Shown here: piece by piece, positions 22,477-35,200 of the stretch | Layout: every line of letters begins with the position of its first letter | How positions within the stretch are numbered: position 1 is the first letter of the stretch | NCBI GenBank assembly: GCA_000149265.1 | Contig: CH001382.1 | Coordinates: 71,101 to 135,100, forward strand | Source of the DNA: Ciona savignyi | Lineage: Eukaryota > Chordata > Ascidiacea > Phlebobranchia > Cionidae | Reading direction: 5' to 3' | DNA length: 64,000 nucleotides | The notes under the pieces: generated by a model | The model's input: the letters and a program-made list of their open reading frames with translations, nothing else | The model's database searches: none | What the model was told of the DNA's origin: nothing | Translations under genes and position numbers: made by a program

Positions 22477-23589
22477 AATACGTTTGGTGGAGGACTTCGG
22501 TAGCGGTTGCCGTGGTGATGCTAATCTTCATTGCGTTGAAGATATTCTTCCTCGTAACCGCGGTGATTCTCTTTGTGCAGCTCCTACTGTTCCACGCCAT
22601 GTTGAGTAAGGAAGCGTTTCTGTTGATTCCATATAGACTTTTTAAATCAGGGGCCAAAATTAGGATAGGATACCGTTTTTGTATAGAAGTCGGTTTAGGA
22701 TAGGATATTCATGTTTATCCCTGTAAATGGGAAAACCCAGGGGTTAACACACAGGCAATCGTCAGATCACCTCGCGCCCATCGTCGGGTTACCGAAGCTA
22801 TTGCAGTGTGTTGTGTATGATAGACACGTTCCTTCAATTTGGTAGAACTTATTAATTCTCTGGGTTCAGTCAATATCCGTTAAGAGCCTTGCCCAAGGAT
22901 ACAACCGATTAGCTAGCGACCAGTTTCCAAACCTGATTGAGCCGCCACTCACATATAGCAAAACGACGCACAAATATAGCTGTGACATACTGACATCATA
23001 ATTTAGCTGCAAAATCATTATTAAGTCTTGCAAAAAGTCGACATCCTTTGGGCCAGTATAAAAGATCCGAAAGGCCGTTTTTGGCACGCCGGCCGTAGTT
23101 TGCTCTGCTATAGAGGGTCAGCGGATATATCTACGCTTTGTATTTTGCCGGTGTGCCATTTAAAATTAATACCCCTGTTGGTGGACAGATTACCGCAATA
23201 TCACCACCTACGAATACGTAATGCGGAACGAGAAGAGAAAAGTCGAGAAAAAGGCAAAGGCGAAAGAGAGTGACGCAAGCAGCGATGACGGGGCTTTCTG
23301 CAACGAACCCATCGGCATTGCAAGTGAGACCATCGTGCTCGACGATCAGCGGGAAAGCCCCCAAACCGAGTCCGCTCAGGGGAATACCCTAGCTACGTCA
23401 GACACGGACGTCCACAAATCGGAGGTTTACAACGGGAATGGACTGGTAAAGCACAAAAGAGACACAAAGGTTCTAAACGATACGCCGCAGCCTTTCCACA
23501 ACCCTGGATTCGAGCATGACGAACGAGATGACGTCATCAACAGTACGGGGCTTCCCCACACTGTCGATGACGTCAGCCACGTCGTTTGA
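22477..23589 (+). CDS. ZDHHC1/11-type palmitoyltransferase, exons 6-7 (C-terminus)
   Basis: Exon 6 is 22477-22605 and exon 7 is 23189-23589, with stop TGA at 23587-23589. Exon 6 starts AA-TAC-GTT-TGG in phase 1, matching exon 5, and encodes the fourth membrane helix, ending in a leucine-rich run and FHAML. Exon 7 starts in phase 1 and opens with NITTYEYVMRNEKRKVEKK, the TTxE motif that follows the last helix in DHHC enzymes. The rest is a polar cytosolic tail of about 120 residues with no domain I recognise. All seven exons sum to 1128 nt (375 residues), close to family length (ZDHHC11 about 410). A SINE-A copy lies in the intron and the 100-N gap lies 436 bp upstream of exon 6. Confidence 0.85.
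22693..22932 (-). repeat. SINE-A copy in ZDHHC intron 6
   Basis: GGATAGGATATTCATGTTTA through CTAGCGACCAGTTTCC; the head is truncated. Confidence 0.85.
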
Positions 23590-23774
23590 TTCCTTTTTTT
23601 AACAAAGTTCTGTTCACTGTGACAGATGTATTTTAGTGCACTTTGTAGCCCGTCCTATGTACCCAATCCTTCTTCATTGGTTTGTGCCTTTTTCGGTTGA
23701 TTTCTCTTCTTTATTCCAGTGCTTTTTGTACAGATCGGTCGCCTTTTGTATTTAACTTGAATCAGCTTAACCGA

Positions 23775-23780
23775 AATAAA
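23775..23780 (+). terminator. polyadenylation signal of the ZDHHC gene
   Basis: AATAAA 186 bp after the stop codon, in a repeat-free 3' region. Likely the message end, by position only. Confidence 0.5.
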
Positions 23781-23929
23781 CTAACGACGCCATTTTGTGA
23801 TTTGAGAAGACACAATTAAGGGGTTGGACTGTAGGAATCTCTCAATCATACACCACACCAAAGCTTTCCAAACTGGGGATCGCGCAATGAATTTTAGGGT
23901 TTGCAAAGAGCACATCAACTTCACTCAAA

Positions 23930-24416
23930 TTACTCTATCTGTTGTATTTACTTTGCTATGGAAAGTAATTCTAACCCTGTCTCAAACACTAATCTCAATC
24001 GCAGAACTAACTTTAACCCCAACCCTAACATTAATATCATGGCTTTTGTAATTACGAAGTATAGTAAGCGATCCTGTAGTATTTAGAGCAGGGATGTCCA
24101 ACCTGCGGCCCACCTCAGATATTTATGCGGCCCGCTAGTTATTTTCACTCCAAGTAGTATTTTGAACTTTGAATCTTAGCCTAATTAAAATGTATCAGTC
24201 CGCTTTTAGGGGCGCGGTAATAGTAGGCTATAGTATGGGAGCAACAGAAATACAGGATTATAAATTAATGGTTTTTATTTGTTTCTTTATGTACCAATTT
24301 TTATTGAAATTTAATAGGTTCTGCGGCCCATTGAATTATTTCAAGTGAAAATGCGGCCAACTACAATAAACGGTTGGACATCCCTGAGTTAGAGGTACCG
24401 CTGGCTTACTTAACTC
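23930..24416. mobile_element. copy of the 15563-type MITE, split by a hAT MITE
   Basis: CCCCAACCCTAACATTAATA, GCGATCCTGTAGTATTTAGAG and, after the insertion, GAGGTACCG. The left arm is missing. Confidence 0.75.
24089..24386. mobile_element. hAT-type MITE
   Basis: CAGGGATGTCCAACCTGCGG at the left and GGTTGGACATCCCTG at the right; flanks ATTTAGAG and AGTTAGAG differ at one base of eight. Confidence 0.85.
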
Positions 24417-25111
24417 GGGTTCGAAACTTAACCCGGTAAAAAATACCTAAATCTTCTTTAACGCTCCATAATATCAGAAAATAAATAAATATATCAAAAA
24501 AGAATTCCATACACTATGCTTGAAATATATCAAATATGTTAAAGGATTTGTCTAAACATTAATTATGAAGTATTTTATTTACAAGCGCACTTTCAAATGG
24601 TTAAATTGTTATCAAATGCAACCCATTGTGTCACGGTAATTACGTCACAATTGGAAATACAAATTGCGTCACTCAGTTTACAAACTAATCTGTATATATT
24701 ATAAGACACAAACATATTATAAAATTTAAGGCATTAAACCGAAAATCAAATAGAACAATATATATAAACAAATGCAAAATAAACAATTAAAGCAACGCAG
24801 CATGCAAAAAGCAGTTAAAAGTTCATATTATAAAAATACAATCAGTACTGCGAAAGGCGGTTCAAGAAAGCAAACCGTAACTTCAGTGCGTATGTATCCT
24901 TGGTTTCTCTGAAAAATTCGGTAAAGCCAGCAAATTCGAATGAAAACAGCGCAGATGAATGACGTGGCTTCTATTTCAGATTTAGATGCGGGGTGAATAA
25001 AAAGTCACCAAGATCGTTAATAATGAAACTGGAAAAGCTAACAAACATGCAAATCGCAGAGAAAACACATTGTTATTATGATGGATAAATGTTCCAGTGG
25101 TGTGCTGTTGC
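24417..25111. other. 3' region between the ZDHHC and lectin-like genes
   Basis: Starts with a SINE-B end (GGGTTCGAAACTTAACCCGG), then AT-rich sequence with no gene seen. Confidence 0.45.
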
Positions 25112-26454
25112 TTAACCTTGCAGGGTGAAGTTGGCGGTCCACAATAGCTTAGCACACAGCAAGCGCGTGTTAGGTGGAGTTACAGTTAGAAGATTGTTGT
25201 TCCAAAGACCGACGAGTTCGGTTGGTCTGGTTTTTACTTGCATACCCATTGCGGTGTAGGTCGGATTGGGATAGCCAGGATACCAATTGCCGTTGAAGCC
25301 CGGCTCTCCAGTGCTTAAGGACATTGTGCCATTCTGGTAAAATAAAAACATACTAAGTTCAGTTCATTAAATTAAAACACACGTTGGATATATTAAAACG
25401 TGTTCGGCCGAGCGGTTAGCAGAATTGACGAAAACATCTCATTCAAAAGCGTAGGTAGGGACGGATCCTATACCTTAATACTTGGTATTATACAAAAACA
25501 TTTACATGAAGTGAGGTAATAAATCTAGATGTTTACCTTAGGTTAACTTTTCAAATATGATAGCTTCCTATCACGATAAGCGTTATATATAAAATGCAGT
25601 ATAATAGACGAAAATACAAATTTGTTAACACAAACCGTTGGGTTGTATGTCATCGCTAGCCAAAAACTAGCAAGATTTTCATTAACACTCACGAGCGTAG
25701 CATTGACGTAACTATAGACTGCGTCATACATCTGCTTGTCCACAATGTCCACTAACGTTGCATTGAAGTTCCGACACGACATGTCGGCTTCAGCTCGAGT
25801 TTGGCCTTCTGCTTTGCTTGGCTCCGGCATCCAAATATACTTCCTGTTTTGTGTAATGCCCGGACCTTCAAAATAAGTTATTTTAAACATTTTATAAACT
25901 AAACGGGTAATCAAGCAATATTTATCCTTCGAATTTGGAACGACAAATTTGGTTACAACACGAAATTCGGCTTTACCACTCCGTATTGTCAACCCACTGG
26001 TACTATGCAACATTTTGTAATATCCATATTGATATTCTCAAAGCGTTTAATCCAATCCCGAAGAAAACTTAACTCCACCAACCTGAGTAAAACGTCCAAT
26101 CCACAAAGAGATTCTCTTGCCAGTCATCCTCTACAGTTCCCTCCATTTGAAGTGTAAAGCCATGTATAAAGATTTCGCTCACTCTCGCCTGGTATGTGTG
26201 GAGCACAGATGGATTTTTGTTCCTAACTGTTATGTCGACTAGAATCGGTACAGAATCCAAGCACATCATGTAGGGGACAAATGTCTTTTTCTTCGGGGAT
26301 TTCTGTCCGTAAGATAGATCGAAACTTCCCTTCTGAGAAGTTAGTAGTCCTAAAATATTCAAAGTTAAAAATCATAATAATATCTACGTTTAAAAACCTT
26401 ACCGGATACAGCTATATTAAAACCATAGACGACCAGCAGAATGAAGAATTTCAT
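25112..26454 (-). CDS. secreted C-type-lectin-like protein (4 exons)
   Basis: Exons in transcript order: 26454-26403, 26349-26083, 25865-25636, 25333-25112; phases 1, 1, 0 all fit, giving 256 residues. Exon 1 is a signal peptide (MKFFILLVVYGFNIAVSG). Exon 2 (about residues 18-107) is a domain I do not recognise, with many beta-like stretches. Exons 3-4 look like a C-type lectin domain: a tyrosine/tryptophan start (YIWMPEP), then ADMSCRNFNATLVDI (first conserved Cys and helix region), FWLAMTYNPT, a WYPGYPNP loop, LWNNNLL in place of the usual WND, and a final LLCAKLLW. Only the first and last canonical cysteines are seen. Sugar or calcium binding cannot be claimed. It is probably a secreted recognition protein. 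Two donors (GTTGGT, GTTTGT) are weak. Confidence 0.7.
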
Positions 26455-26511
26455 GATTATTTGTTCAAAGTATACAAATAATACACCTAACCTGCAATGA
26501 AATGGTTTAAA
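26455..26511 (-). promoter_or_regulatory. 5' leader and splice acceptor of the lectin-like gene
   Basis: On the - strand CATTTCATTGCAG precedes a short leader of about 35 bases and the start codon. This could be a trans-splicing acceptor or an untranslated-exon junction. Confidence 0.35.
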
Positions 26512-26845
26512 ATTTGGATTAAAACACACTTCGCCTTTAATCTAGTAATAACATGCATCCTGCAGGGTATATCACCATCTGTACTAACTACCATAATCGT
26601 AATGCATCTAATACAGTCCTCATACGCGCAAGTATCTCGATATTAACTGGAAAGCTTGAGACGAAATCTCGAACTGACATTTCGCGTTAAGTTTCCGACC
26701 GATTATGGGCACGTCACAAAAACATTTTAATGTAGAAATCTTTATATGAAACGGTTAAGTTAACCATTTGTTTACACGACCGTTTATTTCGGAAAGTTTT
26801 TCGTATTATTTTTTTGCTTTCCAAAGTTGTGGACCCACATGCAAT

Positions 26846-27072
26846 GGATAGGATAGGATATTCATCTGTATCCCCGTGAATGGAAAACCAAGGGGGTTAA
26901 CACACGGGCAATCGTCAGATCACCTCGCGCCCACCGTCGGTTTACCGAAGCTATTGCAGTGTGTTGTATATGATAGACACGTTCCTTTAATTTGGTAGAA
27001 CCCATTAATCCGCTGGGTTCAGGCAATGTCCGTAAAGTGCCCAAGGACATCGCTAGACCAACGGGCCGGACT
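26846..27072 (-). repeat. SINE-A copy, deletion in head region
   Basis: GGATAGGATATTCATCTGTA to CGCTAGACCAACGGGCCGG; the segment after GTGCCCAAGGACAT is shortened. Confidence 0.85.
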
Positions 27073-27456
27073 GGACTCACAAAGATCGTTTTTATATATC
27101 TCAATCGGTCGCATTGGTTATTAGCCGCACAAACATTGCATTTCCGGAGAACTCTTCTTTGCTAAACGTATACAGTGACCTTTCTACCGTGTGTCGGGTG
27201 GTGGCCATAGAGCTACGAATACCCAATTACAACAATAAAGAAGGCAATTGATGTATGAAAGAGGTGTTAGCTGATTTATGCAATGTATGAACCAACAATT
27301 AAGCCAACCTAGCTTATATGAATAAAACTGAGTGTCAACCACGTGTTAATTATCATTATTGTCTGGTCTGACATGACTTTTCCTTGCAAATACATATCAG
27401 CTAACACCTATTAAATGCTTCACTAATTCATTTATTTTAACCCTAATTGACAATTA
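27073..27456. other. intergenic, nothing recognised
   Basis: Includes an imperfect inverted pair (AGGTGTTAGCTGAT at 27263 and ATCAGCTAACACCT at 27397), perhaps a small foldback element; no gene. Confidence 0.4.
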
Positions 27457-27722
27457 TGTAAATGGGAAAACCAAGGAGGTTAACACACGGGCAATCGTCA
27501 GATCATCTCGCGCCCACTGTCGGGTTACCGGAGCTATTATTGCAGTGTGTTGTGTATGATTAAGATGTTCCTTTACCTTGGTAGAACTCTTCATTCCACT
27601 GGGTTAGGCAATGTCTGTAAAATGACTTGACCAAGGACACTACCGACTAGCTGGCGACGAGTTTCGAATCTGCACCCTTCGGTTGATAGGCGTAGCAATT
27701 AATCACCGGACTAACCGATCGA
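27457..27722 (-). repeat. SINE-A copy
   Basis: Starts at GTAAATGGGAAAACC (tail end missing) and runs to the head, CGGACTAACCGATCG. Confidence 0.8.
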
Positions 27723-27975
27723 AAAAATATACTGCAATAGATCCGGTATAAGGCGATAGAACCTTTTTATTCATATTAACATTTTCTGTAGTTTGATATT
27801 TTTTCAAGTGTTGAGCTGTTTTATTCTCTCATTAATAGTGTGTTTATGATTACTTATCCATATTGTATTTTGTTTTCGTTCAGCAAAGTCGCTGTTCTCG
27901 TTTAGCTGTAAAGTTTTGTAATAATGGAGCAGTGATTTGTGAAATAAAGGTGTTGATTGTGCATCTGCTAGCTGT

Positions 27976-28278
27976 TATAGGATAGGATATTTACGTTTAT
28001 TCCCGTGAATGGGAAAACCAAGGTGGTTAGCACACAGGCAATCGTCAGATCTTCTCGAGCCCATCGTCGGGTTACCGGAGCTATTGCAGTATGTCGTGTA
28101 TGAATCACACGTTTCTTCAATTTAGTAGAACCCATTAATCCGCTGGGTTCAGGCAATGTCCGTTAAGTGCCTTGCCCAAGGACACAACCAACTAGCTAGC
28201 GACGAGCTAGAGAGCAGTTTCGAATCTTAAACCCTTCGGCTGAAAGCCGTCGCACTAAACCGCCAGACTGTGCGGTCG
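27976..28278 (-). repeat. SINE-A copy, full length
   Basis: GGATAGGATATTTACGTTTA to CGCCAGACTGTGCGGTCGG; a small CTAGCGACGAG duplication occurs in the middle. Confidence 0.85.
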
Positions 28279-28930
28279 GGCATGTTAAAAAAAGTTCCCG
28301 GCGTAGGAAGAGGTACCAGCTTAAGATTTTTAAGTAGAATTTTAAAAACATTTGAGCGTAGGTTTCGGTCAGTTTGCATTTGCGTCTTACGTAAAGTCAG
28401 TTTGCATTGAAGAAATAGAAAGAATAATTGATTAAACACCTTAGAAAAAGGACAGTGAAAACTGCCAAAGAGAGAGTAGAGAGAGAGAGACACTGTCGAA
28501 AAAGAAAAAAGGCAACGAATAAATATCGCCGAGTCCTTGTGTTTGCTTCACTTGGTGGTTAGTTTAACAAACAGTTCGTTTGCGTAGTGTCTCTCTACTG
28601 ACCATTTTAGTTATGACCGATATATATTGGACTAAAAGAATCAATGGAACCACAGAAATACTAATATGTCAAGTAATCCCTAGGTTTATAGAGGAATTTA
28701 TAACTAGCTTTGCAATGGTCTCCGTTGTTTTATAGTCAGTGTTTTAGTTTTTGCTGTATTTAGTGAAACTTCTATAAGAATTCCATGTCAGTTCAAATCG
28801 TAGTTACTTTGCCAGTTTAAGATTTATAAAGGAATGTTCCCTGTCACAGATAATTCTGTGCTCTCTTTTTGTTCTTCGTAAATTATTAATGTTTGATTTC
28901 CATATAGCAGTTTTAGAGGCTTTACTATGC
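28279..28930. other. region upstream of the carboxypeptidase gene
   Basis: Contains a (GA)n run near 28470-28492. No exon found; may hold promoter sequence. Confidence 0.4.
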
Positions 28931-29196
28931 TAGGATAGGGTAGGATATTCATGTTTATCCTCGTGAATAGGAAAACGAAAGGGGCGTTAACACACGGGCA
29001 ATCGTCAGATTACTTCGTTATTGCAGTGTGTTGTGCATGATTCAAACGTTTCTTTAATTTGGTAAAACTCACTAATCCACTGGGTTCAGACAAAGTCCGT
29101 TAAGTGACTTGCCCAAAGACCCCACCGACTAGCTAGCGACCAGTTTCGAACCTGCAACCTTTCTGCTAAAAGTCTATGCACTAAGATACCAAGCAA
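28931..29196 (-). repeat. SINE-A copy just upstream of the carboxypeptidase
   Basis: GGATAGGGTAGGATATTCAT to the head; lacks part of the body. It ends about 97 bp before the start codon. Confidence 0.85.
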
Positions 29197-29276
29197 AAAG
29201 GTGTTTTCAACCATTTTCGCAAAAAGCTAGAACAGCAGTTCAAGCGCCATCCTGGAAATAAAGTTCTTAATTTCTT

Positions 29277-29292
29277 CACAGAACGCTGAATC
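29277..29292 (+). promoter_or_regulatory. splice acceptor just upstream of the carboxypeptidase start codon
   Basis: TAATTTCTTCACAG is followed by AACGCTGAATC and the ATG. The short leader fits a spliced-leader acceptor or a short untranslated exon. Confidence 0.4.
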
Positions 29293-32200
29293 ATGAAGTT
29301 GATTTGTTTATTTTTAATTTCGGTTCTGAAATACGGTGTTAGCGAAGGATCATTCGACGAAGTTGTCGTCAACCGACATCACAATTATGAAGAGATGACT
29401 CAAGCATTACAAGCCACTAATACAAAATGCAAAGGTCGGTTAATGTTGGTGTCTAAACTAAAACAAATGGATTATAACAGTCTATTATTCTCAAACGTAA
29501 AGGGATTTCAGTTAATTCCAATTCTTTTATAACGACTGTTCGTTTTGCCGTTATTTTCTCTTCCTATGCCGTGATTTAATTCGTTGGTCATTTTTTTAAT
29601 ATTGGGGGGAAATAAACTAAACTATCAGTTTTGGTTTATTGTTCTTATAGTTTCTTCCCAGACAATATCCACCCATTTTAACGGATTATTTGTGTTTTAA
29701 CACAATACTTAAAGTGCGCGGTTTATTTTTTATTTTCCCTTTTGCCGTTTTACCGTATATTGTTCAACCGTGGGTTGCCTAATTATTTACACAAGGAAAT
29801 TATACTGGACTGCAAAATAATATATTGTCATCTCTTTTACCTTTGGCAAAGTCATATATATATGCCTCTGTTTTTGGAATTTTAACATACGTTATTTCGA
29901 TCATCTGGTTTCAATTCGATCGTTTAGAATAGAAGTACTGCCAAATATTAAACGGTTTGCAATATCTCCGATAATCCGACGGTGGGCACGTGCTTATCAA
30001 TCAATGTAATGATTGGTGTTTTCTTCACCCACGAAGATAAATACTCTATCTTAGTAAGTAGAAAAGGTATAGTTCGGTTGGTTAACGTTTTGGCTGAGAG
30101 CCGAGAGGTTATGAGGTCGAAACCAATCAACGAATAGTCATTTCTGACAAGGCATTTCGTGGATGTCGCCTGAACCCATGTATTTATTTTTATTTATTTA
30201 TTTTTTATTTATTTATCTATAACTAAACACAAAGGGTGCAGCTGACTCGGTGACTTGTTGGTCTTTCGCTGCATCCTTTGCTGTACATTACTGTATATAT
30301 TATTGTCGTTTGTAAAAATGTGATGTCAGCATAAATTAAAAAATAAACTAAACTAATCCAGTTTATTGTTAAGTTACTAAAACAAAAGGAAGTGCGGTCG
30401 TGTGGACAAATGATTAACGCCACCGATACATATACCGATCTCAATACAAAACGGCCTTAGCAATGAACCCATTATTGATTCGAAACTAAGCACGATAAAA
30501 AAAGAAGATAGATCTTAATCATACACGACACTGCAATCGCTAACCCGACAGTAGGCATGAGGTAATCTGACCATTGCCAGTGCGGTAACGCCCCTTTCGT
30601 TTTCCCATTCACATGAATAAAATGAATAAAACTGCCTATTTTCCAGATATAACCAGCCTTACATCGATTGGACGAAGCGTAGAAGGGAGGGAATTATGGG
30701 TGATCGTATTTTCATCGAACACCTCACACCATATACCAGGTAAGAACCGGGTTGATTAATCGGCGTATTATTATAACAATGTCAACCTTGCTTTAATTTG
30801 ATTATTGATTTATTGGCCGATATCATTTTTTATATATGTATATGCTGATGTTATTAGCTAGTCTGTTTAGTCTCTGTGCAAGACACTTCTTAGCGGACAT
30901 TGCCTGATCCCAGTAAATGATGTGATATGTCGATCAGTAAAGCATGCTTAAGTACGGTTCTCTAAAGAATTGGTAATTTTACCCATACATATATGCCATT
31001 TCTGTACAAAAACATCCAAGTGACCAGCCCATCATGAGTTCGAAATTTGTCTTGGTCAAATAAAAAAAAAATTTTTTTTGGATTTAATCAGAAAATTTGA
31101 ACATTTTCTACGGATATTGACGGAAATTTTAATACCAAGTTCCGGTAACACTTCGTTTTTACAGGAGTTCCTATGTATTCTTCAGCAATATGTAAAGTAT
31201 AAAAAAATATGTATAAGATTTAAAGTATAAATTAATAAAAAAGTGTAAAACAGTATTCTTGAGCAATGTCATCAAAGTATAATAAAGTATTCACCAATGT
31301 CATCAACCAATTTAAACATTTTTTACATTGCCGGAAATGTAAATAACTTCGTTCCTACAGGAGTTCCCGAGATGAAATACGTTGCCAACATGCACGGTAA
31401 TGAGGTAGTAGGAAGGGAAATGCTGATAGGTTTGGCTCAATATCTATGCGACGAATATCACAAGGTGAGCGATCAATTATGCATGGAGCTACCATCTGGT
31501 CTAGTTCGTTGCAAGCTTGGCAGGTGTGCTTGTTATCAACTGTGCATTGGGTTAACACGACCCGGGGGTATAGCGGTGCACCAATCAACTAATTGAACCC
31601 CAATTAACGATGCTTTAGGGCCAAGTCCAATAAAAAGGGGAATTCGGGGATAAGGATTATGTTTATCCCGGTGAATGGGAAAACGCAGTAATACATTCAG
31701 TCTGTATATTACCTCGTGTCGGATTAACGGAGCTATTAAAGTGTGTGTAACATTAAAAACTGTTGTTTTGTTTTACTGCAACTTATTAACCCACTGGGTT
31801 CGGGTGATATCTACTCATTAATAGCTCTTGGTTTCGCTCCCACAACCTTTCGGCTGTGCTAGCTGTTGGGTTTGATCTCATGACATTTCGGCTGACGGCC
31901 CTCACCCCTATCTCACTCCTGGTTTAACATGCAGGGCAACTCTACTATCTTGAGGATCATTGAAAACGTCCGAATCCACCTACTACCGAGCATGAACCCC
32001 GACGGATACGAAAAAGCATCAAAACAAAAGGTTCCGTCTGTTGTTACTAAGATAGGATATTCATGTTTATCCCCGTTAATGGGAAAACCAAGGGGGTTAT
32101 CACACGGGCAATCGTAAGATCACCACGTGCCCACCGTCAGGTTACTGGATGTTGTATGTGATAGACACGTTCCTTCAAATTCTTTCGCTTAGGTTTGGCG

Positions 32201-35200
32201 GCCGCGTCCGCTATATTTCTTAAATTATATCCTTTTTTAAATGACGTGTTTTAACGACTGTTCGTTTTGCCGTCTTTTCCTGATCATGTGTTGTGATTTG
32301 GTTCGTTTGACATTTTTTAATTATGAAGCAAAAATGAATAAACTAAGCTAAAACTAACCAATTAATCTGCTGGGTTCAGTCAATGTCCGTAAAATGCCAT
32401 GCTCTAAAACAACAAGTAGTGACCAATTTAGAACCTGGAAACCTTTGGTTGAAAGTAGACGCTGTAATCCACCAGAGTAATCAGTAGCACGCATTAATAT
32501 ATCTGATCGAGATAATTCTCATTCAATAAAATCGATCGCAGAACGATCATCTATTTCATAACTTGATTACGATTCCATTTAATATAGAGATTTCATTTCC
32601 ATAAATAATATGCTAGGTTCAATCTAATATTGTTTAAGAAAATGAGCAGTTTCCCGTCTTCCCTACTTTACTCCTTTCCACCCTTTAGTTATCCTTGAAA
32701 CAATAAAAACAAATTACTTAATATTCGACACAAACATTGTGTATTTTTGATTATTTGATATATTCGGTAGAAATTCATCTTTCTTTCGCAGAGTTTCCCG
32801 AAAGACTACGTACTAGGCCGAAGCAATGCGGCGCATTACGATTTGAACCGAAATTTTCCCGATTTTGATAAAATCGCTTGCCGTACTGGAGACTCAAACC
32901 GTCTTGCGTACAACCGTGCGTATACAGCGGAAGCGATCCGAGGATTAAAGGTAAGAATTGATGTTTATAGATCTTATTTCAAATTGTTTTGTTAGATGTT
33001 AGCAAAAACGTGGTCTGCTGTTTGGTATTCGCTATTTTTGTGCTGTGTGGTCCCCATTAGTGCAAACTAACTGTTTAACTAAGAAAATGTTGGAAATATC
33101 AAGTTTTGGGTCATGAAAATTGTGCTAACTTACCAGTTTATATTGCTTATAAACCTGGTAGAATGTATCACTGCAAAATTCAGTTCGGTTGAATAATCGG
33201 CGACGTTTTTTCTCCTTAAAAATACAATAAAAAATAGTTTCTCCTTAAAAATGAATAATTTGCCACGTTTTTTCTCCTGAAATACAATTATGAAATAAGT
33301 CAAAAAGGCATATTTAAAAAAAGAAAGATGAGAATAAAAACGGAAAAAAAACATAGTTGCATCACAGCAAGCCACGGGCTTTTTGCAAGAAAAAAGAATA
33401 AAAGATAAAAACACAGTAATGAAAACGAAATGTGATATGTTGTCCGCATATAACGTTAATTGTCGGTTTTAACCGCAGTATTCCTGTACAGTTCCATGAA
33501 ACATGTGGGAAAACCTAATATTTCCTCCTAATCATTTCCTGACGCGTATGTATGATCAATAATTTATCACAGTCATATATTATCGACCCATCAATCCACT
33601 GTGTTTATACGTTGTCTATGCCACATGCTTTGAATATAGGAATTTTATGATTTGTGATGTCACACAAGCCTTTGTTACCAACATTTAAATCAATTAGCGT
33701 CATATAGCCTACTATAGTGTACAATGGATGAAATTAATATCTGCCAAATTGTTGACCAAGTTTTAAGTTTAATTTACTCCTTAGTACTAAAATACATTGT
33801 AAATTCTGCAGTTCAAATTTTACCCACCCTCAAATTATCGAGTTTATTCGTCTGTGCTGTACACTGTACACGAATTAGAACTATCAATTTACAGGTTCTA
33901 CCAAGTTAGCTTTGTTTACCAACGGCGTATACCTAGTCGCCCTTAACTAATCTCAACACTTGATCAAATAAAACTGGAAAATGGTACATTGTCCCTGCTA
34001 ATAAGTATTAGCAAATGGAATAAAATTAAAGTATACACTTGCGGCTTAAAGTCAATTTAACTATTTATTGTGTTACAGCCAAAACCTAGTATTTATAGTA
34101 TACTGAATTCGCCTAATAAAACCAGATTGGTTAGATTACTGTATTTTTTGTTTTCACGATAAAAACACGAAGCAGGACCTTTGACAAAAAATTATAAACG
34201 GAAAAAGACGGCGTTAAAACACATTTAAAATCCAACTATTAATGTTTGTTTAAAAAATAATAGTTATACATAACAATAAGTGCATTGTATCAGGTAACCC
34301 GACAGTGGACACATGCTTTTTCCTTGTAACAATGCCTTTTTGTTCCAATGCCAAGGATAAATATATACATCAGGCCGGTATTTGTTACAAATAGAACGGC
34401 CTGTATTTAAAGATTGCTCTTATTTGAAATTGCTGAATAATGTACGAACGTAAAAACGTCACGCTGGCTATAAATAACGTATAAATATGCTCAATGACGA
34501 AATAATAGGATTATAATACCGCAAGCTGTTCCTTTTGAGACACTGCGCTGGCATATTGGATGGAAAATCAATAATTTCGCTTCTCCGGTTTCGAACGGTT
34601 CTTAGATAGGTCCTGCACTGACTAATGAGGATATATTCGCCTTCCTGCTATGTGATGATTAGAAAAACTAGTTATTGATTAGATGCAAGATGTCGTCATT
34701 GATTTATTTCATGACCAACAACGACTTATTATGACGTTTCATGGGTTTATTCAACCATGAAATGCATTCAAAAGCTGGTTGAGACGTTTCTTTGATCTAG
34801 TGTTTTTTTAATTATAAAAAAATCGAAAAAATATTAAATATTGATGTGTGTGTATTTGGTTATATAACACTGTATTTTTTTACTCACAATTAAGATAGGA
34901 TGGGAATAAAAACCGCATGTTTAAGACGACCAATATATATAGGCTACCATTTTCATTTTAAAACATGATTAGTGTTTTTTAGCCCAAACATTACCGCGTC
35001 CGATACCAGTTTGTATGAAAAACACGGTCATTTAACTGAAAAAGTATATATATATATATATATGTATGGTTCCATGACAACTGAACCCCTTACAACTGAA
35101 CCCCTTACAATTGAACCCTTACAACTGAACCCTTTACAACTGAACCCCTACAATTAAGCCCCTTACAACTGAACTCCTTTTAACTGAACCCCTTTAAACT

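Noticed and set aside
23131-23364. - strand frame opposite ZDHHC exon 7
   Set aside because: Antisense shadow of a well-supported coding exon.
26862-28156. Repeated short frames with the motif [16 protein letters not shown]
   Set aside because: These are translations of SINE-A bodies and recur at many copies in the window (for example 10803, 32000, 37198, 61777).
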